Shown piece by piece: positions 22,253 to 31,357 of a stretch of 36,545 bases of DNA. The notes beneath the pieces were generated by a model. It was not told the DNA's origin. It worked only from the letters and a program-made list of their open reading frames with translations, and ran no database searches. How positions within the stretch are numbered: the stretch's first letter is position 1; each line of letters begins with the position of its first letter. Source of the DNA: Clostridiales bacterium (GTDB lineage Bacteria; Bacillota; Clostridia; Oscillospirales; Oscillospiraceae); assembly GCA_012523085.1 (NCBI GenBank), contig JAAYJC010000085.1:1-36545 (forward strand), given 5' to 3'. A program made the position numbers and the translations under genes.

Positions 22253-22275
22253 AAAAGAGCAAAACTGCTCTTTTT
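22253..22275 (+). terminator. Terminator-like hairpin in the pre-fpr gap
   Basis: AAAAGAGCA (22253-22261) pairs with TGCTCTTTT (22266-22274) across AAAC, ending in a T run, as in a small intrinsic terminator. A promoter-like TTGACA (22217-22222) with GATAAT (22238-22243) lies just upstream, though only 15 bp apart. Confidence 0.5.
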
Positions 22276-22276
22276 G

Positions 22277-22302
22277 ACGGCAAAACAAGCCTGTTTTGCC
22301 GT
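22277..22302. repeat. 11-bp perfect inverted repeat
   Basis: ACGGCAAAACA (22277-22287) and TGTTTTGCCGT (22292-22302) form an 11-bp stem with a 4-nt loop, immediately after the previous hairpin. Confidence 0.6.
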
Positions 22303-22323
22303 TTACAGCAAAAAACCTTGCAC

Positions 22324-22382
22324 CTGAACAATTCAAAAACGCTGTCAAAGCATTGCAGGTGTTGCGTTTTTGAATTGTTCAG
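22324..22382. repeat. 19-bp perfect inverted repeat with competing inner pairing
   Basis: The arm at 22324-22342 (starts CTGAACAATTC, ends AACGC) is exactly inverted at 22364-22382, with a 21-nt loop. Inside, CAGGTG (22356-22361) can instead pair with CACCTG (22321-22326), which would disrupt the long stem. Confidence 0.65.
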
Positions 22383-22422
22383 CAGGTATTATATAGGAAA
22401 AGTGACAATGTTTTTCCGATCT

Positions 22423-22436
22423 GTTGTATATACAAC
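22423..22436. promoter_or_regulatory. 14-bp palindrome, possible operator upstream of the flavodiiron gene
   Basis: GTTGTATATACAAC (22423-22436) is a perfect palindrome about 140 bp before the gene. A dimeric regulator could bind it. Downstream promoter candidates are weak: TTGGCA (22481-22486) with TATTAG (22504-22509), 17 bp apart, and an isolated TATAAT at 22520-22525. Confidence 0.4.
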
Positions 22437-22575
22437 GGATGAATATCGCGAAAACAGTTATCATCAACATAAACAACGTGTTGGCATGTAAGGCCAGGCG
22501 TAATATTAGTTTCGCCGGGTATAATATGCAGGCACAAAAATAGCTGAATAAATCGGACAGAAAGGTGTGACTTTG

Positions 22576-23763
22576 ATGAAAAAAGCTATAGTGAACAATG
22601 TATATTGGGTAGGTAAGGTAGATTGGGAGCTCAGGCGGTTTCATGGAGACGAGTTTTCAACAAATAGCGGCTCAACATATAATTCTTATTTGATCAAGGA
22701 AGAAAAGACCGTATTGATTGATACGGTTTGGTCCCCGTTTGACGAGGAGTTCGTTGAGAATTTGGCCGGCGAAATTGACCTTAACCGCATTGACGCTGTT
22801 ATCGCCAACCATGGTGAAGTCGATCACAGCGGGGCACTGCCGTGTTTGATGAAGCACATCCCGAATACACCGATTTATTGCACCGCCAACGCGGTTAAGT
22901 CGCTTAAAGGCCAGTATCATCAGGATTGGAATTTTGTCGTCGTCAAAACGGGTGACAAGCTGGACCTTGGAAACGGCAAAGAGTTGATATTCGTTGAAAT
23001 GCCGATGCTGCACTGGCCCGACAGCATGGCTGCCTATCTGACAGGGGACAATGTCCTGTTTAGCAACGATGCTTTCGGTCAGCATATTGCGACAAACAGC
23101 TTATTTAACGACACGGTGGACCAGTGCACTTTGATGAACGAGGCAATCAAGTATTATGCCAATATCCTCACGCCATTCAGCCAGATACTGAGAAAAAAGC
23201 TTGAGGAAATCGTAGCGCTCAATTTGCCGATCGATATTATTGCCACGAGCCACGGCGTTATCTGGCGTACAAATCCCATGCAGATTGTTGAAAAGTATGC
23301 GTTGTGGGCTAATGATTACAAAGAAAATCAAATCACCGTTGTATATGACACCATGTGGAATGGAACCAAAACCCTCGCGGAACAAATTTCCGAGGGCATA
23401 CGCTCAGCTGATCCGGATGTAACCGTAAAGGTATTCAATATCACAAAAAGCGACATCAATGATGTAATGACGGAGGTTTTCAAGTCGAAAACGGTCGTCG
23501 TAGGTTCGCCGACCAACTCAAGAAGTATTCTGCATTCGGTAGCCGGATTCATCCATATGATGAAACAGCTAAGGTTCAAAAACAAGAAAGGCGCAGCCTT
23601 TGGCTGTCATGGCTGGAGCGGTGAGGGCGTAAACATCATGTCGGCAATGCTGGCAGATGCGGGGCTGGAGGTCATAGACGAGGGGTTGAAAAACCTCTGG
23701 AACCCCGATGAGGAAGCGCAGCAAAAGGCATTCCAATACGGTAAGACAATCGCGGGCTTTTAG
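22576..23763 (+). CDS. Flavodiiron protein (A-type flavoprotein, FprA/ROO family)
   Basis: A 395-residue oxygen or nitric oxide reductase that protects anaerobes. The N-terminal metallo-beta-lactamase-like domain has the full diiron set at H79, E81, D83, H84 (NHGEVDHSG), H146 (MLHWPDS), D165 (SNDAFGQH) and H226 (ATSHGVIW). This numbering equals that of Desulfovibrio gigas ROO. The flavodoxin domain (about 255-395) binds FMN: VVYDTMWNGTKTLA holds the phosphate loop and VVGSPTNSRS the second loop. No rubredoxin domain is fused, so electrons come from separate rubredoxin or ferredoxin-type partners. ATG 22576 lies about 9 nt after AAGGTG; an in-frame GTG at 22567 is less likely. The upstream 400 bp carry hairpins and a palindrome, suggesting regulated expression. 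Confidence 0.94.
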   Translation: MKKAIVNNVYWVGKVDWELRRFHGDEFSTNSGSTYNSYLIKEEKTVLIDTVWSPFDEEFVENLAGEIDLNRIDAVIANHGEVDHSGALPCLMKHIPNTPIYCTANAVKSLKGQYHQDWNFVVVKTGDKLDLGNGKELIFVEMPMLHWPDSMAAYLTGDNVLFSNDAFGQHIATNSLFNDTVDQCTLMNEAIKYYANILTPFSQILRKKLEEIVALNLPIDIIATSHGVIWRTNPMQIVEKYALWANDYKENQITVVYDTMWNGTKTLAEQISEGIRSADPDVTVKVFNITKSDINDVMTEVFKSKTVVVGSPTNSRSILHSVAGFIHMMKQLRFKNKKGAAFGCHGWSGEGVNIMSAMLADAGLEVIDEGLKNLWNPDEEAQQKAFQYGKTIAGF

Positions 23764-23811
23764 ATATTAGCAGGGTTTCTGTTAAAGTGAAGAACAATAT
23801 GGGTATTAGAG

Positions 23812-26800
23812 TCATTTTACGACAACATTTTCATCTCCGAGCATTTCACGCAGCTCGCTGAGCAAAGCAGGATGGATAACGCAGGTTGAACCAAGCCGCT
23901 TTTTTGTATCCTCGAAGTATAAAATGAGGTTTTCTTTCCCGGGAAACATAACCAAGATTAACTTTAACCGTTCGTATTCAGGGCATGATATGTTTTTTAG
24001 CTTAACATATAATGTGGCGGATTTTGTCTCCTCCGTCTTTTCTCCTGCCGCTTTGCTTTTAGCAATCTTGTGTTCTTTGCGTAGATAATGGCTTCTGTTT
24101 TTTTCGGGCAGGGGAGGGTCATTGATGGGGCGGATAAGGTCGCATATCATCTGCGGTTCCTTCTCGTCACGTACCGAAACCTTTCCCCTTGCGAATATCG
24201 GAAGGCCTTCCTTGAGACCTGCGCCCCAGTCGTCCAATACGCGCTGAAAAACCAGCATCTCGATATCGCCCGTACTGTCCTCAAGTGTTATATAAGCCAT
24301 CAGACTGTTATTTTTCGTCATTTTCGTTTTAATCGCAGTGATGACACCGGCTATAGTGACGATATCGCCGTCGTCATATTCGCCGATGGAATTCTCGCCT
24401 TCAAAGGAGGATTTGATTTTGCCGATCTGGCTGGCTCCGGCATGTTGAACAACTTTACCGTACTCGTCCATCGGGTGACCGGATAGATAAAGGCCGGTCA
24501 CCTCTTTTTCCATGTTCATCAAATCATGTATCGAAAATTCCGATATATCGGGAAGCGGCATTTCGCTGTGCGCTTCACCGAAGTTGTCGAAAAGATCAAT
24601 CTGGCCTTCCAGGTTGCTGCGCTTGTCCTGACTGACATTGTCGATAATCTTAGGGAAAACCTGAAGAAGCTGGCTCCTTTTAGCGTTTGTATTGTCGAAA
24701 GCACCGGCTTTAATCAGGCTTTCGATCGCACGCTTATTCAAATCATGGCTAAACATACGGTTGCAAAAATCGTGGAGCGAATTAAACGGGCCGCTTTGAC
24801 TGCGTTCCAGCGAAACAGCTTTGATGAAAGCCCGCCCGATGTTCTTGACAGCCGCAAGACCGAACCTTATATGCTCACCGGACACAGTAAACCCGTCTTC
24901 CGATTCATTAATGTCGGGCGGAAGAAGCTTTATGCCGTTTCCGCGGCAGTCCGAAATATACTCGGCTACTTTTACGGAGTTGTCAAGTACCGAGCTTAAC
25001 AGAGCCGCCATATACTCGCGGGGATAATGACATTTCAAATAGGCCGTCTGGTAAGAAATGACCGCGTAACCCACCGCATGGGCTTTATTGAATGCGTAGT
25101 TGGCAAAGTCCAGAATCTCATCGTAGATATCGGAGGCAATTTGTTCGCTGATGCCATTGTTCAGCGCACCGCATATCCCCCGGGCTTCATCGCCGAAAAT
25201 GAACGTCTGACGTTCTCTTACGATTTCGGACTGTTTCTTTTTTGACATGGCTCTGCGGATCATGTCCGCTTGACCCAGAGAAAAGCCGCCCAGCTTGCGG
25301 AAAATCTCGATTACCTGCTCTTGATAGACCATGCAGCCGTAGGTAGAGTCTAAAATCTCTTTGAGCATCGGATGCTTGTACCTGACACGTTCGGGATGAT
25401 GCTTGCAATCGATAAAACGCGGAATCGAATCCATCGGGCCCGGCCTGTAGAGCGCGATGATGGCCGCTATATCCTCTATGCTTTTTGGCTTGAGGCCGAC
25501 GCATACGCCGGTCATACCCGTGCTTTCCATCTGAAACACACCGGAGGTCTTTCCGGAAGAAAGCATCTCAAAGACCTCATTATCGTCTTCGGGTATATCT
25601 TCCAGCGTAAATTCCGGCTTTGATTTTCGGACAAGCTCGACCGCTTCGCTCAGTACCGTCAGGTTCCGGAGCCCAAGAAAATCCATTTTCAGCAGTCCGA
25701 GCTCTTCCAGCGTATTCATTGGATATTGTGTAACGATGATATCGTCGTTTTTGGAAAGCGGCACATATTCGTATACAGGCCGCTTCGTAATAACAACACC
25801 GGCCGCGTGAGTGGACGCATGCCGGGGCATGCCCTCCAGCGACATCGCCGTATCGATCAGCTTTTTCATCGTTTCATCACGTTCGTAAAGCTCATTTAAG
25901 GGTTTGGATAACCGCAGAGCATCGGAAAGCTTCATGTTCACAGCGAAGGGTACGAGCTTGGCTACCATATCGGCATCTGCGTAGCTGATTCCCTGTGCCC
26001 TTGCCACATCGCGAATAGCCGCACGCGCGGCCATCGTTCCGAAGGTCACAATCTGGGCTACATGGTCGCTGCCGTACTTTTCTCTGACATAATCGATGAC
26101 CTCACCTCTTCTGTTGACGCAAAAATCGATATCAATATCCGGCATACTGATGCGTTCCGGGTTTAGAAATCGCTCGAAGACCAGCCCGTATCGAATAGGG
26201 TCGATATCTGAAATTTCCAGACAGTAGGATACGATACAGCCGCCTGCAGAGCCTCTGAGGCCTACCGGAATGTTCCTTTTTTTCGCAAATGCCATAAAGT
26301 CGCCGACGATCAGGAAGTATTCGGTAAAACCCATCTTATCGATCATGTCGAGCTCATAGATAAGGCGCGGATAATACTCGTTGTATTTCTCCTTATACCG
26401 CTTTTTTAAGCCATCTTCACACAGGAGGCGAAGATAATCCCGGGGATTATCCTGTCCCGGCGGGAGCTGAAACTCAGGCAGGTGATAGTTTCCGAACTCA
26501 AAATCCATGTCGCACATATCGGCAATTTTCACCGTATTGTCGAATGCGTCGGGATAGTCCGGGAACAAGGCGCGCATCTCGCTCTCAGATTTTATGTAGA
26601 ATTCATCAGTTTCAAATTTGATTCTATCCGTTTCGTCAACTGTGTTTTGCGTTTGAATGCACATCAAAATGTCCTGATTATATGCGTCCGCCTTTTCGAT
26701 GTAATGCGCATCGTTTGTTGCAACCAGATTAAGACCGGTTTCTCTGTGCAGGCGCAGGATCCCGAGGTTTACCTCGCGTTGTTCGGGAAGTCCATGGTCT

Positions 26801-27324
26801 TGCAATTCCAGATAATAACTGTCCTTTCCGAATATCTCCGACATTTCAAGCGCACTTTCTTTGGCAGCATTGTATTCCCCGCGTGCGATTAGCTTCGGAA
26901 TCTCTCCGGCCAGGCAGGCGGATAATGCGATCAGCCCTTCGGAATGCTTCCTGAGCAGGCCTTTATCCAGTCTGGGTTTGTTGTAAAAGCCTTCGATAAA
27001 GCCCATTGAGACCATATAGCACAGATTCTTATACCCGGTTTCGTTTTTACACAGTAAGACCAGATGATGGGTATCGTTGTCAATGCCATATTCACGATCA
27101 CTTATATGTCTTGGCGCGACATACACCTCACAGCCGATGATCGGTTTTATGCCTTGGCGGAATGCCTCCTTGTAGAAGGAGACCGCGCCGTACATGACCC
27201 CGTGATCGGTGACCGCGACTGCGTTTTGTCCCAGCTCTTTTACGCGTGAAACCAGCTTGTCCAGCCTGCAGGCTCCATCAAGCAGGCTGTATTCGCTGTG
27301 GACATGCAAATGAACAAATGACAT
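23812..27324 (-). CDS. dnaE: DNA polymerase III alpha subunit, DnaE type
   Basis: A replicative polymerase of 1170 residues. The PHP domain opens with FVHLHVHSEYSLLDG. The catalytic palm has PDIDIDF near 393-400, and GLRGSAGGC lies before it. FANYAFNKAHAVGYAVISYQTAYLK marks the fingers. Helix-hairpin-helix sequence is followed by an OB fold at about 985-1060 (VTIAGVITAIKTKMTKNNS). The length and domain order fit the DnaE1 type rather than PolC, which has an inserted exonuclease. The C-terminal tail holds a short Lys/Glu-rich linker and a region like the tau-binding end. Clostridia commonly carry PolC as main replicase as well, so DnaE may be the second polymerase. GGGAGG precedes the ATG by 6 nt. 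It converges on the flavodiiron gene over 48 bp, in which I see no terminator. Confidence 0.97.
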   Translation of the reverse strand: MSFVHLHVHSEYSLLDGACRLDKLVSRVKELGQNAVAVTDHGVMYGAVSFYKEAFRQGIKPIIGCEVYVAPRHISDREYGIDNDTHHLVLLCKNETGYKNLCYMVSMGFIEGFYNKPRLDKGLLRKHSEGLIALSACLAGEIPKLIARGEYNAAKESALEMSEIFGKDSYYLELQDHGLPEQREVNLGILRLHRETGLNLVATNDAHYIEKADAYNQDILMCIQTQNTVDETDRIKFETDEFYIKSESEMRALFPDYPDAFDNTVKIADMCDMDFEFGNYHLPEFQLPPGQDNPRDYLRLLCEDGLKKRYKEKYNEYYPRLIYELDMIDKMGFTEYFLIVGDFMAFAKKRNIPVGLRGSAGGCIVSYCLEISDIDPIRYGLVFERFLNPERISMPDIDIDFCVNRRGEVIDYVREKYGSDHVAQIVTFGTMAARAAIRDVARAQGISYADADMVAKLVPFAVNMKLSDALRLSKPLNELYERDETMKKLIDTAMSLEGMPRHASTHAAGVVITKRPVYEYVPLSKNDDIIVTQYPMNTLEELGLLKMDFLGLRNLTVLSEAVELVRKSKPEFTLEDIPEDDNEVFEMLSSGKTSGVFQMESTGMTGVCVGLKPKSIEDIAAIIALYRPGPMDSIPRFIDCKHHPERVRYKHPMLKEILDSTYGCMVYQEQVIEIFRKLGGFSLGQADMIRRAMSKKKQSEIVRERQTFIFGDEARGICGALNNGISEQIASDIYDEILDFANYAFNKAHAVGYAVISYQTAYLKCHYPREYMAALLSSVLDNSVKVAEYISDCRGNGIKLLPPDINESEDGFTVSGEHIRFGLAAVKNIGRAFIKAVSLERSQSGPFNSLHDFCNRMFSHDLNKRAIESLIKAGAFDNTNAKRSQLLQVFPKIIDNVSQDKRSNLEGQIDLFDNFGEAHSEMPLPDISEFSIHDLMNMEKEVTGLYLSGHPMDEYGKVVQHAGASQIGKIKSSFEGENSIGEYDDGDIVTIAGVITAIKTKMTKNNSLMAYITLEDSTGDIEMLVFQRVLDDWGAGLKEGLPIFARGKVSVRDEKEPQMICDLIRPINDPPLPEKNRSHYLRKEHKIAKSKAAGEKTEETKSATLYVKLKNISCPEYERLKLILVMFPGKENLILYFEDTKKRLGSTCVIHPALLSELREMLGDENVVVK

Positions 27325-27372
27325 ACTTACCTCCCAAGGTTTGCGGCAATCTCAATATTCTGCAAATTATGC

Positions 27373-27401
27373 TTGAAATACGGCATCAGCAATACTATAC
27401 T
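27373..27401 (+). promoter_or_regulatory. Promoter of the SLH-SGNH hydrolase gene
   Basis: TTGAAA (27373-27378) and TATACT (27396-27401) are 17 bp apart, each matching consensus at five of six positions. It lies inside an upstream in-frame extension of the next gene, which shows that extension is not translated. Confidence 0.7.
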
Positions 27402-27432
27402 TTATTTTGTTGTGGAGGAGGCTGATCAGAAA

Positions 27433-28641
27433 ATGAAAGTTTTGAAAACCATCGTTATGATACTGCTGTTTTGTTTGATGACAAGCCTCATGCCAAAGAT
27501 TTCAGCTGCCGGTTATCCCGATGTCAAGCTAAGCGACTGGTATTATGAATCAGTCACAAACTTATCGGAAAGCGGCGTTGTCGACGGGTATCCGGACGGA
27601 TCGTTTTACCCGGAAAAAACACTTACTGTCGCTCATTTCCTGAAAATGATCAACGCAGCTCTATATCCGGACATGCTTATGCTAAGTGAACTGTCATGGG
27701 ATCATGCAGCCTACAGCGCGGCGCTTGAAAAGGGTGTCATTACGGTTTTCAACATCACAGAAGATCAGCTCAATCAACCGATATGCAGATTCAACGCTGC
27801 GCTTATCGTCAGCCGGGTACTGGACAGAGTGCTGGAAGAGGACATTATCGTTCCGGACGGAATGGCCGGATATATTAAGGACAGCTTCGCAATCCCTTCC
27901 TATTATAAGGATTATATATACAGGTCTTACGCAGCCGGGATTCTCGGCGGCTACGATGATGACACGTTTAGAGGGGAAGAGGGTTTGACAAGGGCCGAAG
28001 GGGCCGAGATTATGCACAGGCTTATGGATAAAAGCAAAAGGATTACCATCGATGAAGCAAAGCTTTCTGTCACGGTGGATGACGACTGGTTTGCAGACGC
28101 CATGTTTATCGGCGACTCTCTGACCCATGGCCTTTCCCTGTACAGCGATCTGAAAACACCGAATTACTATTATTCTACCGGCGTATCCCTGTACAGCGCC
28201 GGGACAACGGAATTTGAAACGCCCTCCGGTTCGAATTGTACGCTGCTTGACGCACTTAAAAACAACAGATTCGGTAAAGTTTATATTCTACTCGGCATCA
28301 ATCAGATGGGTACAAGCAGCGAAAGATATTATGCGGATTATGCGTCTTTGATTGACTTAATCAGGAAATATCAAAAAGATGCGGTGATCTACCTGCAAAG
28401 CATTTTACCTGTGAGCAAAGCGAAGGATTCCGGATCGACCGTGTTTACCAAAAATCGGGTTTTGCTGTTTAATGAGACTATAGAAAAACTGGCGGCGGAT
28501 AAACGTGCCGTTTATGTCGACATTCACTCGGCATTTATCGATCAAGACGGGTTTCTGCCGGCTGACGAGACCTGGGACGGCGTACATCTTAATTCAGACT
28601 ACTATAAAAGATGGGCCGATTACCTGAGAACCCATACTTGA
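27433..28641 (+). CDS. Surface SGNH/GDSL-type hydrolase with SLH domains
   Basis: A secreted protein of 402 residues. The signal peptide ends near KISAAG (about 25). SLH repeats lie at 28-78 (YPDVKLSDWYYE, then DGYPDGSFYP) and 148-200, with a degraded repeat between (about 86-137). The C-terminal hydrolase (about 215-402) has the SGNH blocks: S229 in FIGDSLTHG, the glycine-asparagine block LLGINQMG (N290), and D382/H385 in WDGVHLN. The expected activity is deacylation or de-esterification of a cell-wall or surface glycan. SLH is N-terminal here, the reverse of the glycosidase at 5325. Start ATG 27433 follows GGAGGAGG by 11 nt. It is divergent from dnaE, has its own promoter, and ends at a 50-bp palindrome. 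Confidence 0.88.
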   Translation: MKVLKTIVMILLFCLMTSLMPKISAAGYPDVKLSDWYYESVTNLSESGVVDGYPDGSFYPEKTLTVAHFLKMINAALYPDMLMLSELSWDHAAYSAALEKGVITVFNITEDQLNQPICRFNAALIVSRVLDRVLEEDIIVPDGMAGYIKDSFAIPSYYKDYIYRSYAAGILGGYDDDTFRGEEGLTRAEGAEIMHRLMDKSKRITIDEAKLSVTVDDDWFADAMFIGDSLTHGLSLYSDLKTPNYYYSTGVSLYSAGTTEFETPSGSNCTLLDALKNNRFGKVYILLGINQMGTSSERYYADYASLIDLIRKYQKDAVIYLQSILPVSKAKDSGSTVFTKNRVLLFNETIEKLAADKRAVYVDIHSAFIDQDGFLPADETWDGVHLNSDYYKRWADYLRTHT

Positions 28642-28678
28642 TTTTATCATATTCCGCCGGATTTGAAAATGGTTATTT

Positions 28679-28728
28679 CCCGGTGCCTGCCCAGAGCCTG
28701 CTTAAGCGGGCTCTGGGCAGGCACCGGG
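28679..28728. repeat. 50-bp near-perfect palindrome after the SGNH gene
   Basis: The arms match at 24 of 25 positions (the exception is a T-G wobble), meeting at GCTTAAGC in the centre. Outer arms begin CCCGGTGCCTGCC at 28679. No U tract follows (GTGTTATGC). It may stop transcription or protect the 3' end, but it is longer and more perfect than an ordinary terminator. Confidence 0.75.
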
Positions 28729-28765
28729 TGTTATGCATCAAATTCCTATCACATAAACAAACACC

Positions 28766-28802
28766 AAGGCCATGCCGACTCCCGGAGAGAAGGCACGGCC
28801 TT
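28766..28802 (-). terminator. Terminator candidate for the clpC operon
   Basis: Plus-strand AAGGCCATGCC (28766-28776) pairs with GGCACGGCCTT (28792-28802), with one wobble. Read on the minus strand it lies 44 bp after the clpC stop and is followed by GGTGTTTGTTT, a weak U-rich tail. Confidence 0.6.
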
Positions 28803-28845
28803 AGATCGTAATACTGCTCTTCAATTTATCGGAGATTAATTCTAT

Positions 28846-31347
28846 TTATTCTGCGACTTCCTTTATGAGCTCCGTCTTGCCGTCGACAGCTTTCAATCTT
28901 ATGATGTCATCGGCTTTAAAGAAGCCTTCCAGTAACTTTTCTGCGATCGAATCTTCAACCTCATTTTGGATCGTACGACGCAGAGGTCTTGCACCGTAAA
29001 CCGGGTCAAAGCCGGACGCGGCAAGGATGTCGAGCGCTTCATCGTCTGCTTCAAGGGTAATGCCTAGCGCAAAAACCCTTGCAGCGACCTCGCGGAACAT
29101 ATTTCCGGCAATCTGCCGGATGTCTTCTTTGGATAACTGATGGAAAACAATGGTATCATCAATTCTGTTGAGAAACTCCGGCTTGAAGGTGCGCCTGAGC
29201 TCGGCCATCACACTGTTTTTTATCTCCGTCTGGCTCTTAACGCCACCGGTATCCGTCGAGGAAAAGCCCAGTGGTTTTTTGACTTCTGTGATGTTTTTTG
29301 CACCGACGTTCGAGGTCATCACGATTACAGTATTTTTGAAATCGACTTTTCGTCCGTGGGAATCGGTCAAAACACCATCCTCCATGATTTGGAGCATAAT
29401 GTTGAACACTTCCTCATGCGCCTTTTCGATTTCATCGAAGAGAATGACCGAGTATGGTCTGCGGCGCACCTTTTCGGTCAACTGCCCGCCTTCATCGTAA
29501 CCGACATAGCCCGGAGGCGACCCGATTAGCTTTGAAACCGTGTGTTTTTCCATGAATTCGGACATATCGATCTTAATAATGGCATTTTCGTCACCGAACA
29601 TGGCTTCGGCAAGCGCGCGGCACAGCTCGGTTTTACCGACGCCCGTCGGGCCAAGGAACAAGAACGAACCGGTGGGACGCTTCGGGTCCTTCAGACCGAC
29701 TCTGCCTCGGCGGATCGCCTTGGATACAGAAGCAACGGCCTCATTTTGGCCAACTACGCGTTTGTGGATGATTTCCTCCATGCGAAGCAGGCGTTTGCTT
29801 TCGTCCTCTGTCAGACTGGTGACCGGTATACCGGTCCATCCGGATACCACGGCGGCAATATCCTCAGGTGTTACGCTGTCGCGGCTTCCGACTACAGTGG
29901 TTTCCCAGCGTTGGCGGAGTTCCTGAAGCTGTGCGGAGAGCTTACTTTCTTCATCTCGCATTTTCGCCGCTTTCTCAAAGTTTTGAGACCTGACCGCCTC
30001 GTCTTTTTCCTTCGTAACCGCTTCCAGATTACCTTCGAGCGCCTTTAAATCAGGCGGAGCGGTAAGGCTCTCCATGCGTACGCGAGAGGCGGCTTCATCA
30101 ATGAGATCGATTGCCTTGTCAGGCAGGAATCTGTCGTTGATGTAGCGCTGGGACATCGTAACAGCGGCTTTTATCGCTTCGTCCGTTATTTTCAGTTTAT
30201 GGTGCGCTTCGTATTTGTCTCTCAGACCGTACAGAATCAAAACCGATTCCTCGTCAGACGGTTCATTGACCGTCACGGGCTGGAAACGGCGTTCCAGTGC
30301 CGCGTCTTTTTCGACATGCTTGCGGTATTCATTCAGTGTTGTCGCGCCAATGACTTGGATCTCTCCGCGTCCAAGTGCCGGCTTGATGATATTTGAAGCG
30401 TCAATCGCACCTTCGGCCGCACCTGCCCCGATGATTGTGTGCATCTCATCAATGAACAATATCACATTACCGGCCTTCTGGACTTCCTCTAAAGCGGTCT
30501 TGATTCTTTCTTCGAAATCGCCTCTGTATTTCGTGCCTGCCACCATGCCGGACAAGTCAAGCGTAACAATTCTTTTGCCCCGCAGGTTCTCCGGCACATC
30601 TCCGGCAATAACCTTCTGAGCCAGCCCTTCTGCGATAGCTGTTTTTCCGACACCGGGTTCTCCGATGAGCACGGGGTTGTTCTTGGTGCGTCGGCTTAAG
30701 ATCTGGATGACTCTTTGTATTTCGTTATCTCTGCCGATGACCGGATCTAAAGATCCTTTGGCAGCGGCATCGGTAAGATCGCGGCTGAATTGATCCAGGG
30801 TTTTTGTATCCGATCGCCTGCCGGAGGATTTGGGGGGAGATGCGATTGGGCCCATTGGCCCCATCGGCCCCATTGACCCTTGAAAGGGTGGAGACTGCTG
30901 GCTGATATCATTGCCAAACGAGGAGAGCAGGTCGGTATAAACCTTGTTTAAATCGACGCCTGAGGATGCAATGAGTCTCGCGCCGAGGCAGTCGTACTCA
31001 CGAAGCAGGCCCATCAAAAGGTGCTCTGTTCCGACATAACCGTGACCAAGCCTTGCGGCCTCTGATACACCGCGTTCGATGATTCGCTTTGCGCGCGGCG
31101 TCAGACCCTGGTTAGGTTCCTGACCGGAGGCGCCTCTGCCGACATTGTTTTCAATCAAAGCCATGACCTTCTCGGCGACCAGGCCATGATTTTTAAGCGT
31201 TTTCGCTGCAACCCCGTTGCCTTCACGGGCAAAGCCGAGAAGAATATGTTCACTGCCGACATAACTGTGTCCCAGTTCCGCAGCGGCGTTGTATGCAATG
31301 TTCAGGACGTTTTTCGCCCCTTCTGTAAATCTATCTTCATATCTCAT
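28846..31347 (-). CDS. clpC: ATP-dependent chaperone ClpC
   Basis: A Hsp100 unfoldase of 833 residues that feeds ClpP. Order: double N-domain (about 1-145), Gly/Pro/Met linker with a repeated PMGPMGP stretch, AAA+ module 1 with GEPGVGKT near 227 and LFIDEMHT, M-domain with UVR-like [15 protein letters not shown] near 452, and AAA+ module 2 with GPTGVGKT near 565 and LFDEIEKA. The C-terminal D2-small domain follows. ClpC is activated by McsB and adaptors and degrades arginine-phosphorylated proteins. I place the start at the third codon (ATG 31345-31347), because GAGG overlapping the mcsB stop is 8 nt from it and only 2 nt from the first ATG. It is the last gene of ctsR-mcsA-mcsB-clpC. Confidence 0.96.
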   Translation of the reverse strand: MRYEDRFTEGAKNVLNIAYNAAAELGHSYVGSEHILLGFAREGNGVAAKTLKNHGLVAEKVMALIENNVGRGASGQEPNQGLTPRAKRIIERGVSEAARLGHGYVGTEHLLMGLLREYDCLGARLIASSGVDLNKVYTDLLSSFGNDISQQSPPFQGSMGPMGPMGPIASPPKSSGRRSDTKTLDQFSRDLTDAAAKGSLDPVIGRDNEIQRVIQILSRRTKNNPVLIGEPGVGKTAIAEGLAQKVIAGDVPENLRGKRIVTLDLSGMVAGTKYRGDFEERIKTALEEVQKAGNVILFIDEMHTIIGAGAAEGAIDASNIIKPALGRGEIQVIGATTLNEYRKHVEKDAALERRFQPVTVNEPSDEESVLILYGLRDKYEAHHKLKITDEAIKAAVTMSQRYINDRFLPDKAIDLIDEAASRVRMESLTAPPDLKALEGNLEAVTKEKDEAVRSQNFEKAAKMRDEESKLSAQLQELRQRWETTVVGSRDSVTPEDIAAVVSGWTGIPVTSLTEDESKRLLRMEEIIHKRVVGQNEAVASVSKAIRRGRVGLKDPKRPTGSFLFLGPTGVGKTELCRALAEAMFGDENAIIKIDMSEFMEKHTVSKLIGSPPGYVGYDEGGQLTEKVRRRPYSVILFDEIEKAHEEVFNIMLQIMEDGVLTDSHGRKVDFKNTVIVMTSNVGAKNITEVKKPLGFSSTDTGGVKSQTEIKNSVMAELRRTFKPEFLNRIDDTIVFHQLSKEDIRQIAGNMFREVAARVFALGITLEADDEALDILAASGFDPVYGARPLRRTIQNEVEDSIAEKLLEGFFKADDIIRLKAVDGKTELIKEVAE

Positions 31348-31357
31348 GTTCATAACC

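Noticed and set aside
22201-22575. IS element or MITE bounded by inverted repeats
   Set aside because: The inverted repeats close on themselves as hairpins, no target-site duplication is visible, and there is no transposase remnant.
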